Assembly (NCBI RefSeq): GCF_014697125.1 | Contig: NZ_JACJRG010000014.1 | Span: 98,000-161,999 of the forward strand | DNA length: 64,000 bases | Reading direction: 5' to 3' | Source: Anabaena minutissima FACHB-250 | GTDB lineage: Bacteria; Cyanobacteriota; Cyanobacteriia; Cyanobacteriales; Nostocaceae | Part shown: one piece after another, positions 1 through 8,958 of the stretch | How the letters are laid out: each line of letters opens with the position of its first letter | Position numbering within the stretch: position 1 is the stretch's first letter | Notes under the pieces: generated by a model | The model's input: only the letters and a program-made list of their open reading frames with translations | Database searches by the model: none | What the model was told of the DNA's origin: nothing | Translations under genes and position numbers: made by a program

Positions 1-710
1 GAACGAATACCGCATTTAGTTAGTAGTAACTGAACTCGATATGCTCGTTCATAATCAGAAATATATATTCTGATACCGTTACCCTGTGTATTTGAACCAT
101 CTGTATCTGCTAAACCACCAATAAAATGCAGTATGGCTTGTCTGTTCCAACTAGCAATGGCACTGAGTGCTTCTGGGTTTGTCTTTAGGCTTTTTAAGAA
201 TTCCCCGGAAAAACCTAAATCTGTGACATCTGTAAACGCAGGTAAATAACCATAATCTCTGATAGGAGATTTATTTCCTGCGAGATTCAAAGCGACTTTC
301 TCTTGATACAACCTAATCTTGGCATCATTTTTTTGATCTGTTGTGCCATCTCCTACTGCTAGCCCTAAAGTGTAGGCATAATTGAGATCAATATCTAATC
401 CACCTTCATACTCAATTTTGAATGGTTCAGTGTGGATAGCATATCGACTGGTATCCATCAAATCTTTAGTTTGAACTTCTTGATAACTCTTGCTGAATCT
501 ATCTTTAACAAAGAAGCGGTGATACTCAGTTGCATCTAAATATGAACCATCTCCGAAGCGCACACGATAGAGAATGCGAGAACTACCAGTTTTAAATGGT
601 TGAACTTGACTCCAGTTTTTACCGTTCCAAATGTTAATTTCGCATCCAACGACATCCTGAATCTTGTGCATTCCATCTTTAGTAATCAGTAAGGTATCAC
701 CACTTACGCA
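1..710 (-). mobile_element. Intein with LAGLIDADG homing endonuclease inside nrdJ (N-terminal 236 residues)
   Basis: The host sequence GSDFH is followed by Cys and a typical intein N-terminal block (CVSGDTLLITKDG). A block-B-like TxxH motif (ATEYHRFFV) lies near 500-530. Two LAGLIDADG dodecapeptides follow: LGLAVGDGTT near 340-368 and FIGGLADTDG near 95-125. The element is therefore a large intein with a LAGLIDADG endonuclease, and no stop or frameshift is seen in the visible part. The C-terminal splice junction and C-extein are beyond the window. Inteins at this reductase site are known in cyanobacteria, including Nostoc. Confidence 0.92.
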
Positions 711-1961
711 GTGAAAATCGCTACCTACTATTTCACCGCAAGGATTTAAACCATAACGAGCCAAACGATGTTCTAGCTCTTTTTCATCAAGATCAGGATG
801 TCGTGCTTGCAACCAGTCTTTAGCTGTTCCTTGTTCGTAAGCTTTTAAGAAATCAACTTTCAAAGCTTGTGTAGTTAACAAATCACAGTTAGCTCTAGCA
901 ACGGCTTCACCAGCCCACTGAATTGCACCTTCACCACTGTAATATTGTTTACGAACAGCATCAACACACTCTTCTAATGTTGGCTTGCGGTGAAAAACTC
1001 TTGTGTGGTTCGCCATCCGTAAAGAATCACGCTCAGGGTCAATACGCCAGTTGCCATTCTCATCTTGTTGCCATAGATTATCTTTGGCAGATGCCCCTAA
1101 TTTATCTTCAGATATGAACTGACGCATACCCGCACTTCTACGTATATTGCCAGCAACAATTGTTACGGCAGCTTCGTCAATTAATAGACAGCATTCCACA
1201 GAAGTTAATTGTCTACCAACAGCTTTATTGAGAATGGCAGCACAACGCTGATATAGTCCAGGTAATTTCACAGGATTCGCCACGCCACCAAAGCCTTTCA
1301 AGGTTTCCCCGGCTTGACGGACATCACTAACATCAACCGTTACTTGGACTTCATCAGTAAATCTTTCATCTGTGGAGAGTTCTAAGATAGTTTGGTAGGA
1401 TGCCACCCAACCTTCCCGGCTATCTCCAACATGGATAGTAACGCTGTTGCCTTCTATATGGGTTTGTGTATATTCACGACGTAAATCTTTAGTTGTATTA
1501 CCAACATCTCCCTGTACAGTTATATGGAGGTGATTACGGATGGGTGGCAGTTGATTGATATACTGCGGTTCTATAACTGCTCCTGTACCGCAGCCCATCA
1601 TGGCTAGATTCATCATTAACCCGAAGGCGTTCCAGTCTCGCAGGTTAGTAGAGGTGCAATTATACGCACCAGAAAAGTTTTTTGGTTTGGTGATCCAATC
1701 TGTACCGCCTACCCACAACCAGCGTCCACTGGGTAAAGATTTAAGTTGGCGTTGAGTTTTTTCTAAGATAGCAGCTTCTTGTGCAGTCAGTTTACCTAAC
1801 TCCACTAAACCTTGGATAGTGCGATCGCACACTTCATCCCAAGTTTCTCTTAAAAGAGCCTCTGTGCGGCGGCTATAAGTTCTAAAAAATACAGGATTGG
1901 CGGCTGGTGCAGTTTCGGGAAACTTTGCACCCTGACGTTTAATTTCCAGCTCTCGAACCAT
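1..1961 (-). CDS. nrdJ: Adenosylcobalamin-dependent (class II) ribonucleotide reductase, 5' part, with intein
   Basis: The reading frame is open from the ATG at 1961 to the left edge (653 codons seen), so the 3' end lies outside the window. The product reduces ribonucleotides to deoxyribonucleotides in the cytoplasm using adenosylcobalamin. The N-terminal extein shows reductase-like motifs (NCTSTNL, MMGCGTGAVIEP, GNIRRSAGM), and the radical-site triad N406-P-C408-G-E410 lies just before the intein. Residue 418 (Cys, codon 710-708) begins an intein. No clear Shine-Dalgarno precedes the ATG, and the frame stays open upstream to a TTG, so a slightly earlier start is possible. The gene is divergent from the oxidase-like gene at 2309. 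Confidence 0.9.
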   Translation of the reverse strand, partial: MVRELEIKRQGAKFPETAPAANPVFFRTYSRRTEALLRETWDEVCDRTIQGLVELGKLTAQEAAILEKTQRQLKSLPSGRWLWVGGTDWITKPKNFSGAYNCTSTNLRDWNAFGLMMNLAMMGCGTGAVIEPQYINQLPPIRNHLHITVQGDVGNTTKDLRREYTQTHIEGNSVTIHVGDSREGWVASYQTILELSTDERFTDEVQVTVDVSDVRQAGETLKGFGGVANPVKLPGLYQRCAAILNKAVGRQLTSVECCLLIDEAAVTIVAGNIRRSAGMRQFISEDKLGASAKDNLWQQDENGNWRIDPERDSLRMANHTRVFHRKPTLEECVDAVRKQYYSGEGAIQWAGEAVARANCDLLTTQALKVDFLKAYEQGTAKDWLQARHPDLDEKELEHRLARYGLNPCGEIVGSDFHCVSGDTLLITKDGMHKIQDVVGCEINIWNGKNWSQVQPFKTGSSRILYRVRFGDGSYLDATEYHRFFVKDRFSKSYQEVQTKDLMDTSRYAIHTEPFKIEYEGGLDIDLNYAYTLGLAVGDGTTDQKNDAKIRLYQEKVALNLAGNKSPIRDYGYLPAFTDVTDLGFSGEFLKSLKTNPEALSAIASWNRQAILHFIGGLADTDGSNTQGNGIRIYISDYERAYRVQLLLTKCGIR

Positions 1962-2308
1962 ATCAAAAGTGTTGTTGCTTGTGAACAGATTACGACTATA
2001 CGCCAAGTGGATGGAGGATAAAAGCTTGAAAAATTTTCCACTTTACGCTATGCCATGACTGTACAAATTGCCACATATATTTATGGTGTATAATGACTTT
2101 TCCTACCCAGAAAGCTTATATACTGAGTTGCAATTATTAACAGTATTGAAATATAAAAATCATGGGTATGGGGAAAATTTAGCTTGTCCGCGATCGCAAT
2201 TCAAATAGACAATTGGAACTATCAAACAATTAGATTCAACGAAAAGATTGCTAATTGTCTTACTTTGCGCTAAATATTGGTCTGGATAAATTGCAACGAA
2301 ACTTAATC
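1962..2308. other. Divergent intergenic region between nrdJ and the flavin-binding oxidase-like gene
   Basis: This region separates two divergent genes and must hold both promoters. It is AT-rich with one HIP1-like octamer near 2190. I looked for a cobalamin riboswitch ahead of nrdJ and did not recognise one. No other structure stands out. Confidence 0.4.
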
Positions 2309-2890
2309 ATGTCACTAGCTCCTTGGCGAAGCGCGATCGCCCATGCACTGCACCGCAACCGTAGCCTTGTTTACGCCCGTTACCTGCAACTAGCAACAGT
2401 CAAAGCTAACGGTCGTCCAGCTAATCGTACAGTTGTTTTTCGTGGTTTTTTGGCAGAAAGCAATCAGCTAAAATTTATTAGCGATCGCCGTAGCAATAAA
2501 ATCGACCAGATACAGCAGAATCCTTGGGCAGAAGCTTGTTGGTATTTTCCTAACACACGAGAACAATTTCGGCTTGCGGGTAATTTGACTTTAGTAGGTA
2601 ATGATGAATCTCAGCCTCATCTCCAACTAGCCAGGATTGCTATGTGGCAAGAGTTAAGTGATGCTGCACGCTTACAATTTGCTTGGCCTGATCCTGGTGA
2701 ACCCAAAGCAGAAAAAGCAGCCTTTGAACCGCCACCACCTGATCCACATCAACCAGTATCCAATTTTTGCCTACTTTTACTAGACCCCATACAAGTAGAC
2801 CACCTAGAAATACGTGGCGAACCGCAAAATCGTCGTATTTATGATTGTGATGAAAATCAAGCATGGTCTACCCAGGAAGTTAATCCTTAA
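2309..2890 (+). CDS. Pyridoxamine 5'-phosphate oxidase-related FMN-binding protein (Alr4036-like)
   Basis: The 193-residue product resembles the Alr4036-type branch of the pyridoxamine phosphate oxidase family, a split-barrel FMN-binding fold. Supporting segments are VYARYLQLATVKANGRP, NRTVVFRGF, FISDRRSNKIDQI and the oxidase-like tail near VDHLEIRGEPQNRRIY. The frame is open 18 codons upstream to ATG 2255, but the ATG at 2309 gives the family-like start MSLAPWRSAIAHAL. These proteins bind flavin, but their substrate is generally unproven; vitamin B6 oxidation is only an inference. A Crp-family regulator follows 66 bp later on the same strand. Confidence 0.8.
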   Translation: MSLAPWRSAIAHALHRNRSLVYARYLQLATVKANGRPANRTVVFRGFLAESNQLKFISDRRSNKIDQIQQNPWAEACWYFPNTREQFRLAGNLTLVGNDESQPHLQLARIAMWQELSDAARLQFAWPDPGEPKAEKAAFEPPPPDPHQPVSNFCLLLLDPIQVDHLEIRGEPQNRRIYDCDENQAWSTQEVNP

Positions 2891-2956
2891 AAGAGTGAGA
2901 CCAGCAGTGAAAATTAAGGATGCACAAGTGCCAAAAGTTCAAGCCAGATTAAATAA

Positions 2957-3538
2957 ATGTATGAACTGCTACACTCGTTTATTCAGCAACTTTTTCCACA
3001 ATGCCAAATTGACTTAACACTTGTTGAACCTCTTTTAGAGTTAAGAAAAGTTCATCAAGGAGAATTTCTATTTCGAGAAGGTGATATTTGTGATTTTGTG
3101 GGGTTGACGCTGAAAGGCTGTTTAAGAACATTCTTCCTTAAAGACGGCAAAGAACTCACACTATTTTTTCACCCTGAACAGCACACGTTGGGCGATTATG
3201 AGAGTTTGCGAAGAAGAAGACCTGCTTGTTTTTCCTGTCAGGCGATCGCAGACTCTGAGGTACTCATCGTGAATACACAAGCGATCGAAGTTTTAGAAAC
3301 TGTACCGGACGGTCAGAAATTACTAAGGCTTGTGGTGGAAGACTTGGCTTTTCAGTTGCGCGATTGCTTACTTTCCCTGTATAGAGATTCGCCTGAGCAG
3401 CGTTATGTCAATTTCTTGAAAACCGAGCCAAAACTCTTACAGCGCATTCCACAATATTATCTTGCCTCGCATCTTGGCATTGAGCCAGAATCTCTGAGCC
3501 GTTTGAAACGAAGACTTGATCACAAAGAAATCTCTTAA
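2957..3538 (+). CDS. Crp/Fnr-family transcriptional regulator
   Basis: The 193-residue protein has an N-terminal cyclic-nucleotide-binding-like barrel (VHQGEFLFREGDICDFVGL, then LRTFFLKDGKELTLFFHPEQ) and a dimer helix. It ends with a short helix-turn-helix (YYLASHLGIEPESLSRLKRR, residues about 166-185). The C-terminus stops soon after the recognition helix, so the wing is short, as in many small Crp-like regulators of the Bacteroidetes/cyanobacteria type. The ligand is not predictable, since a cAMP-binding arginine signature is not evident. It lies 70 bp ahead of a SnoaL-like gene on the same strand, which could be its target. Confidence 0.8.
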   Translation: MYELLHSFIQQLFPQCQIDLTLVEPLLELRKVHQGEFLFREGDICDFVGLTLKGCLRTFFLKDGKELTLFFHPEQHTLGDYESLRRRRPACFSCQAIADSEVLIVNTQAIEVLETVPDGQKLLRLVVEDLAFQLRDCLLSLYRDSPEQRYVNFLKTEPKLLQRIPQYYLASHLGIEPESLSRLKRRLDHKEIS

Positions 3539-3608
3539 CCCAAGTCAATGCAAATTATTAACCTGCACAGTAGAGTCACAAAAAGACACTTTTGTTGCAA
3601 AAAAAACT

Positions 3609-4040
3609 ATGTCGCTAGAACAGAATAAGGCAATTGTCCGGAAATTCTATGAACTATTTGACCAACAAGATGTTGAGCAAGCACGAGAATTAATGTCCCC
3701 TGATATTGTGAGCCGAGGTTTGAATGCACTCCCCCTCAAAGGCTTAGATGCGGTGATGCAATATGGAATGATGATGTTTACCGCATTTCCAGATGGTCGC
3801 CATACCTTGGAAGAAGTGATTGCAGAAGGTGATAAAGTTGTTACTTGTGGAATCTTCATCGGCACACATCAGGGAGATTTGATGGGTATTCCATCGACAG
3901 CTAAACAGGTCAAATTTTCAGTTGTTCACATTGATCGTATTGTCAACGGTAAGATTGTAGAACATTGGGGACAAGGCGACACTTTTGCCCTCATGCAGCA
4001 GTTGGGTATAATTCCGCCATCCAATTCTTCAGAGGGATAA
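3609..4040 (+). CDS. SnoaL-like (NTF2-fold) polyketide-cyclase/ester-cyclase family protein
   Basis: The 143-residue product starts MSLEQNKAIVRKFYELFD and contains the SnoaL-like pattern VVTCGIFIGTHQGDLMGIPS and HIDRIVNGKIVEHWGQGD. Such small alpha+beta barrels form dimers, and their ligand varies widely. An upstream ATG at 3516 would add 31 residues overlapping the regulator gene, but the added residues do not look like part of the fold, so 3609 is preferred. Its position after the Crp-type regulator suggests a shared transcription unit or target relation; the function is otherwise unknown. Confidence 0.75.
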   Translation: MSLEQNKAIVRKFYELFDQQDVEQARELMSPDIVSRGLNALPLKGLDAVMQYGMMMFTAFPDGRHTLEEVIAEGDKVVTCGIFIGTHQGDLMGIPSTAKQVKFSVVHIDRIVNGKIVEHWGQGDTFALMQQLGIIPPSNSSEG

Positions 4041-4199
4041 AGGAATACCAAAAAATAAATTATTATCCCAAATTGGCTGTTAGGGACTTGCATCAGTGAG
4101 AGAGAACCTATAAATATCGAGAAATTATTCGTAGGTTTAGGAGTTTAGGGATTTGGGTGAAGACAAAAGTGAAGTTTTACCCAATCCCCATTCCCCATT

Positions 4200-4961
4200 C
4201 TAAATCCCTGCTCCATCAAAGAACTGTTGTATTGCCTTATCTCTGAGGCTACATACAGGAGCTGCTTGTAATGCTTCACCGTCTTTAACTACGTAACTTA
4301 CCAAGACTGGAGTTTTAGTAGTAGATTGTTGACGCTGTAGAGTTTGTATCTGGTCTTCTAATGCTTCAATACGATTAACCAACGCGCGGATGACTTCCGC
4401 CTCTGAATCTGGTAAATTACTGTGTTCTAGAGGTGCAACTCGCACTCCTGAACGATAAACGATCCGGCCAGGTATCCCTACAACAGTGCAATCTGAAGGA
4501 ACATCCCGCAACACAACAGACCCAGCACCAATGCGGACACTATTACCAATTTGAATATTGCCTAAAACTTTAGCACCTGCGCCGACAACAACATTTTCGC
4601 CCAAGGTAGGGTGGCGTTTGCCGCTTTCTTTACCTGTTCCTCCCAAGGTGACACCTTGATAAATCAGGGCATAATCACCGATGATGGCTGTCTCACCAAT
4701 TACTACCCCCATTCCGTGGTCAATAAATACACCCTGTCCGATAGTTGCACCTGGGTGAATTTCGATGCCAGTCAAAAACCGAGCGATGTGAGAAATCAGA
4801 CGGGGGATAAAAGGAAGGCCAATATTATGCAGCCAGTGAGCCAACCGATGCAAAATCAGGGCTTGTAAACCGGGGTAACAAAACAAGACCTCCAGCAAGT
4901 TACGGGCAGCAGGGTCACGTTCAAAAATGATACGAAAATCAGCACGTAGTGTAGAGAGCAT
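4200..4961 (-). CDS. cysE: Serine O-acetyltransferase
   Basis: The 253-residue enzyme transfers acetyl from acetyl-CoA to L-serine, giving O-acetylserine, the acceptor for sulfide in cysteine synthesis. The N-terminal helical part is short (MLSTLRADFRIIFERDPAAR). It is followed by hexapeptide repeats of the left-handed beta helix (IEIHPGATIGQGVFIDHGMG, VVIGETAIIGDYALIYQGVT, LGGTGKESGKRHPTLGENVV). The IDHG histidine and KRHP histidine match catalytic positions of CysE. The length fits the short EpsC/plastid-like type rather than the longer E. coli form. A C-terminal helix rich in Glu/Gln (EALEDQIQTLQRQ) extends beyond the core. The gene is monocistronic here. Confidence 0.93.
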   Translation of the reverse strand: MLSTLRADFRIIFERDPAARNLLEVLFCYPGLQALILHRLAHWLHNIGLPFIPRLISHIARFLTGIEIHPGATIGQGVFIDHGMGVVIGETAIIGDYALIYQGVTLGGTGKESGKRHPTLGENVVVGAGAKVLGNIQIGNSVRIGAGSVVLRDVPSDCTVVGIPGRIVYRSGVRVAPLEHSNLPDSEAEVIRALVNRIEALEDQIQTLQRQQSTTKTPVLVSYVVKDGEALQAAPVCSLRDKAIQQFFDGAGI

Positions 4962-5166
4962 TGGGATAGTACCCTCGGAAAGTACAACAAGCTACTTTCC
5001 CATCATATCGTTCTAGATGTCTACTCTAATCACGTAAGTTTTGGGCATTGGGCATGGGATTTCCCCCTCACTCTTCAAACTCCCTCATTCCCTATTCCCT
5101 CTCACTTGCTCTAAAGACAGCGATCGCGTCAGAATAGTAATTAAAATTGCTTAACTTCTCTTCACA

Positions 5167-6435
5167 ATGCCACTAACCCAGCTGAATCAAACTACTACCC
5201 CTCAACCGACACCGCCAGATTTGCGGGTGTATGATTATGATTTGGTAATTGTCGGCGGTGGAATTGTCGGCTTAACCCTGGCTTCGGCTCTCAAAGATTC
5301 CGGCTTAAATATCCTGCTGATTGAGGCTAAAGTCGCGTCTTTAGCAGTCACCAAAGGGCAAGCCTACGCAGTTCATATGCTATCGGCGTTAATTTACCAA
5401 GGCATTGGCATTTGGGATAAAATCCTGCCTCAAATTGCCAAATATCGCCAAGTACGGCTTTCTGATGCTGATTATCCTGATGTGGTGGAGTTTGCAACCA
5501 CCGACATCAGTAAAGACACACCAGAATTAGGTTATGTAGCAGAACACCAAGCACTGCTAGAACCTTTACAGGAGTTTGTCCACAATTGCCCGAATGTGAC
5601 TTATCTTTGTCCGGCTGAGGTGGTGAATACAAAGTACCAGGCGGATGAGGTAGTCATCAATATTAAAATTGGTGAACAAGTAAAAACATTTAAGAGTAAA
5701 TTACTTGTAGCGGCTGATGGATCGCGATCGCCAATTCGCCAAGGGGCTGGAATTAAAACTCACGGCTGGAAGTATTGGCAGTCTTGCATTGTAGCCTTTG
5801 TGAAACCAGAAAAAACCCACAATGATACTGCCTACGAAAGATTTTGGACAAGTGGCCCCTTTGCGATTTTACCCTTACCAGGAAATCGTTGCCGCATCGT
5901 CTGGACAGCCCCCCACGCAGAAGCCCAAGCCTTATGTGCTTTAGATGACGAGCAATTTTTGCAAGAACTTAGCTGCAAATTTGGGCAGCATATGGGCAAA
6001 TTAGAATTATTAGGCGATCGCTTTGTGTTTCCAGTACAACTCATGCAAAGCGATCGTTATGTCCTTCCCCGCTTGGCTTTGGTGGGTGATGCAGCACACA
6101 ATTGTCATCCTGTCGGCGGACAAGGGCTAAATTTGGGCATTCGGGATGCAGCAGCCTTAGCGCAAGTTATCCAAACAGCGCATCAAGCAGGTGAAGATAT
6201 TGGTAATCTTCAGATACTCAAGCAGTATGAACGTTGGCGACAAAAGGAGAATTTGACGATTTTAGGGTTTACTGATTTGTTAGATCGGATGTTTTCTAAT
6301 CAATTCCCGCCAGTGGTGTTTGTACGTCGTTTGGGTTTATGGTGTTTGCAGCGCGTGCCTTTGCTGAAAGTCTTTATGCTCAAATTGATGATTGGGTTGA
6401 AAGGTAAGACTCCAGAACTAGCAAGACGTTCATAA
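5167..6435 (+). CDS. UbiH/COQ6-type FAD-dependent hydroxylase
   Basis: This 422-residue class A flavoprotein monooxygenase has the Rossmann FAD motif GGGIVGLTLA at about residues 30-39. A DG motif follows (LVAADGSRSPIRQ), and near residue 305 comes the second FAD motif GDAAHNCHPVGGQGLNLGIR. The family hydroxylates aromatic rings of quinone precursors. In cyanobacteria the likely pathway is plastoquinone/isoprenoid quinone metabolism, but that is inferred. The proline- and threonine-rich first 20 residues are not conserved-looking. It converges with the restriction endonuclease gene, leaving a 44-bp gap. Confidence 0.85.
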   Translation: MPLTQLNQTTTPQPTPPDLRVYDYDLVIVGGGIVGLTLASALKDSGLNILLIEAKVASLAVTKGQAYAVHMLSALIYQGIGIWDKILPQIAKYRQVRLSDADYPDVVEFATTDISKDTPELGYVAEHQALLEPLQEFVHNCPNVTYLCPAEVVNTKYQADEVVINIKIGEQVKTFKSKLLVAADGSRSPIRQGAGIKTHGWKYWQSCIVAFVKPEKTHNDTAYERFWTSGPFAILPLPGNRCRIVWTAPHAEAQALCALDDEQFLQELSCKFGQHMGKLELLGDRFVFPVQLMQSDRYVLPRLALVGDAAHNCHPVGGQGLNLGIRDAAALAQVIQTAHQAGEDIGNLQILKQYERWRQKENLTILGFTDLLDRMFSNQFPPVVFVRRLGLWCLQRVPLLKVFMLKLMIGLKGKTPELARRS

Positions 6436-6479
6436 GTGCTGAGTGCAATTAATTTCGCGGTCAATATTGTGTAAGTATG

Positions 6480-7565
6480 CTAGAATTTCGCGTCAATTTC
6501 TGTCACCCAAATTTCATCCACAGGTATGGAAAGATACCCACGCTCTTCTAAGAAATTTACAATAGCGTTAGCTTGTGGAAACTCTGATTTGAAGCTATTT
6601 GCTAGACGTTCAATCAAAGGATTTGCTAGTTGTTCGGCAAATTTACCGCGCAAGCAACGTTCATACCACTCAATTAATTCAGACTCGCACACAATTCCGC
6701 GCACACGCAAGCCCCAACTGATTTGCTGAGTGACAACTTTAATTACTGCTGCGTCAGCATCACGACATACAATTACAATGTTGTCACATTCTACCTGGTC
6801 AATAATTGTTTGAGCCAATTTGTTATCAAGTGTCAGGTGTTTAACTTGAATTGCAGGGCCGAAGTTAGCCCACATATCCAAACCCCTGTCGGCGGCATTA
6901 GTGACACCCACACGATAAACATGAGCAGGGAATTCCCAACTTTCTTTTCCTGCTTCCAGACCAAGCAGAACACGCGTTAAATCAGAGAACTCGGCAAGCA
7001 ATTCCTTGTTTTCAGGGGGAATACTGACTTTTATCGTTGTGCCAAGAGCAACCACGATTGTTTCAAAGAGGCTATAGGTGACAATTTCATAAGCTTTGTC
7101 AATGCTTCGTCTAATACCTTTTTGTTTGATGAATTTGTCAAGTAAAACACTTAACTGAAAATCATTTGGGGATGTAGTCTCCACGAAAGCGATAATGCTG
7201 GCAACAGTTTTTTGCCGTTCATTAAATCGTAAGTAGATATAACGCTCTACACCGCCTTGAGTTCGCTTGTTTTCAGTGTCAAGAACTGTGAGCAGTTCAG
7301 GATACATGGCGGTAATATTCCACACATCATGCTGGTATCTCGCTGAGGATGTGGAAACTTTGCCCAATAAGCACCTTGTCACTTCATCTCGCCAACGAAC
7401 TGAGGGATTTTGATATGTGCTTGTGTCTTGGATATTAATATCGCCATTTATTCGTGAGCGTCTCAGCACTTCGGCAATTTGAATTGGTTTATAAAGGTCA
7501 ACCCGTCCCTTGTTGATTATGCTGTCCAATCGTCCTTTTGCATCTTCAACTGTCGGCATATTCAC
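6480..7565 (-). CDS. Type II restriction endonuclease, tentatively HaeII family
   Basis: The 361-residue protein is encoded immediately downstream of a DNA cytosine methyltransferase, overlapping it by 4 bases (GTGA). Its start is thus a GTG at 7565, with an ATG two codons later as an alternative. A plausible PD-(D/E)xK-type site is D230 followed by Q240-V-K242 within RGLDMWANFGPAIQVKHL. The overall layout (opening NMPTVEDAKGRLDSIINKGR) recalls HaeII-like enzymes, which cut RGCGCY, but this assignment is from memory of the family and needs a profile search. The methylase/nuclease overlap itself is strong evidence for a restriction-modification role. Confidence 0.68.
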   Translation of the reverse strand: MNMPTVEDAKGRLDSIINKGRVDLYKPIQIAEVLRRSRINGDINIQDTSTYQNPSVRWRDEVTRCLLGKVSTSSARYQHDVWNITAMYPELLTVLDTENKRTQGGVERYIYLRFNERQKTVASIIAFVETTSPNDFQLSVLLDKFIKQKGIRRSIDKAYEIVTYSLFETIVVALGTTIKVSIPPENKELLAEFSDLTRVLLGLEAGKESWEFPAHVYRVGVTNAADRGLDMWANFGPAIQVKHLTLDNKLAQTIIDQVECDNIVIVCRDADAAVIKVVTQQISWGLRVRGIVCESELIEWYERCLRGKFAEQLANPLIERLANSFKSEFPQANAIVNFLEERGYLSIPVDEIWVTEIDAKF

Positions 7566-8605
7566 GCTCCACTGGCTGTATATATGCTGGCAGCAGGCTC
7601 AAGCATCACATTCAATTCTTTGTTTGTATTAGACTTGAGTATTTTGGATTCGGTGACAGTTTCTGTCATTGCATCTAGAACCGAGCGGATAACAGCCGCA
7701 ACACAAGGAACAGCCACCGCATTCCCAGCTTGTTTTCTCACAGCTTGATAACTACCAACTATCTTGTAGGAATCGGGGAAGCCTTGAAGTCGTAACATTT
7801 CGCGTTCTGTCAGTCTTCTTTCACCATTGACTAAGAGGTAATTATAAGACGCGCCTGCTCTTAAAGCGCAGGAATAGGGATATGCACTAATATTCCCGCC
7901 TTTGTTTTCATGCCAGATAGTCATCTCGCTATACTGCGGCTTCCCTTTTCGTTTTTCTATACGGCTATTCCTGATTTTTTCAGAAGCATAATAGAAATCC
8001 GGTACTTCATCTGCCAAAATTTGCAAAAGCGGCTTCATAGGAATACCACCTTCAGGCCAAAGGAAATCAACTAAATTTCGGAAGCCAACAATAAAAATGC
8101 GATCGCGCTTCTGTGGCACACCAAAATCCAGCGCGTTAAGAATGCGATAGTCAGTATAGTATCCTAAACTGCTAAGAGTCTCTATGATTCGCCTGAGTGT
8201 TTGACCTTGATTGTGTCCCTTTAGCTGTTTGACATTCTCAAGAATAAAGGCTTGAGGCTGTTTCGCTTGTAATATACGGGCTATTTCAAAAAATAGAGTT
8301 CCGCGTATATCATCAAAACCTTTCATGTCTCCGCATATACTGAAGGGTTGGCACGGAAACCCTGCAAACAAAACATCATGTTCAGGAATTTCTTGAGCAT
8401 CTATCTTGGTAATGTCGCCTGCGGGTTTTTCTCCGAAGTTAGCTGCGTATGCTTTTTGAGCATCAGGATCTATATCACTTGAAAAAACGCAGACTGGTTC
8501 AAAATTTCGCTCTTGACAAACAATTTCTGCTGCAATACGAAACCCGCCAATGCCACAAAATAAGTCTAGAAATTTGAGAGCGGTTTTTTCTTCGATATGC
8601 TGCAT
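7562..8605 (-). CDS. DNA (cytosine-5-)-methyltransferase of a type II restriction-modification system
   Basis: The 347-residue enzyme has the ordered C5-methylase motifs: I (DLFCGIGGF, residues 14-22), IV (GFPCQPFS with catalytic Cys85), VI (ENV, 123-125), VIII (QKRDRIFIVGF), IX (RRLTEREMLRLQGFPDSY) and X (QAGNAVAVPCVAAV). The target-recognition stretch between VIII and IX is short, as in single-specificity enzymes. A tail of about 35 residues after motif X is not conserved-looking. It is the first gene of an M-R operon on the minus strand, protecting the host sites cut by the downstream endonuclease. Confidence 0.95.
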   Translation of the reverse strand: MQHIEEKTALKFLDLFCGIGGFRIAAEIVCQERNFEPVCVFSSDIDPDAQKAYAANFGEKPAGDITKIDAQEIPEHDVLFAGFPCQPFSICGDMKGFDDIRGTLFFEIARILQAKQPQAFILENVKQLKGHNQGQTLRRIIETLSSLGYYTDYRILNALDFGVPQKRDRIFIVGFRNLVDFLWPEGGIPMKPLLQILADEVPDFYYASEKIRNSRIEKRKGKPQYSEMTIWHENKGGNISAYPYSCALRAGASYNYLLVNGERRLTEREMLRLQGFPDSYKIVGSYQAVRKQAGNAVAVPCVAAVIRSVLDAMTETVTESKILKSNTNKELNVMLEPAASIYTASGA

Positions 8606-8958
8606 CTGTTTGGCGTTGACTGGAGGTTGGCAAATGATTATCTGATAATTATCGTTTATACATCAACTGTTGATGGAATTAGTTTATGGCAGTGGTTGGA
8701 CGTTTCGTTTGGTTAGTGAAGAACTTTGTTAACCTTTATAGCTTTGAGCAACGATGCTCTGCCCTAACCTAGGCTATAGTATCTGATCAACGTTCGGCGA
8801 TCGCCATTACTGAGCCACTAAAAATAAAAACAACGCTAACATCGATAGATTGATATATTTTTCCGAAAATTAAAAATCTCTAGTGAAGAGGTGATTACAC
8901 TCATGGCAAGGAATGCTAGAGTTTCAAGAAATTCATTGGCACTTCTCAGCGAGTATCC
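8606..8958. other. Divergent intergenic region, methylase versus lytic transglycosylase
   Basis: About 350 bp carrying presumed divergent promoters of the restriction-modification operon and the lytic transglycosylase gene. I see no coding frame, controller-protein box or repeat that I can support. Confidence 0.4.

Noticed and set aside
1962..2308. Possible cobalamin riboswitch before nrdJ
   Set aside because: No B12-box-like sequence or conserved stem could be found by eye.
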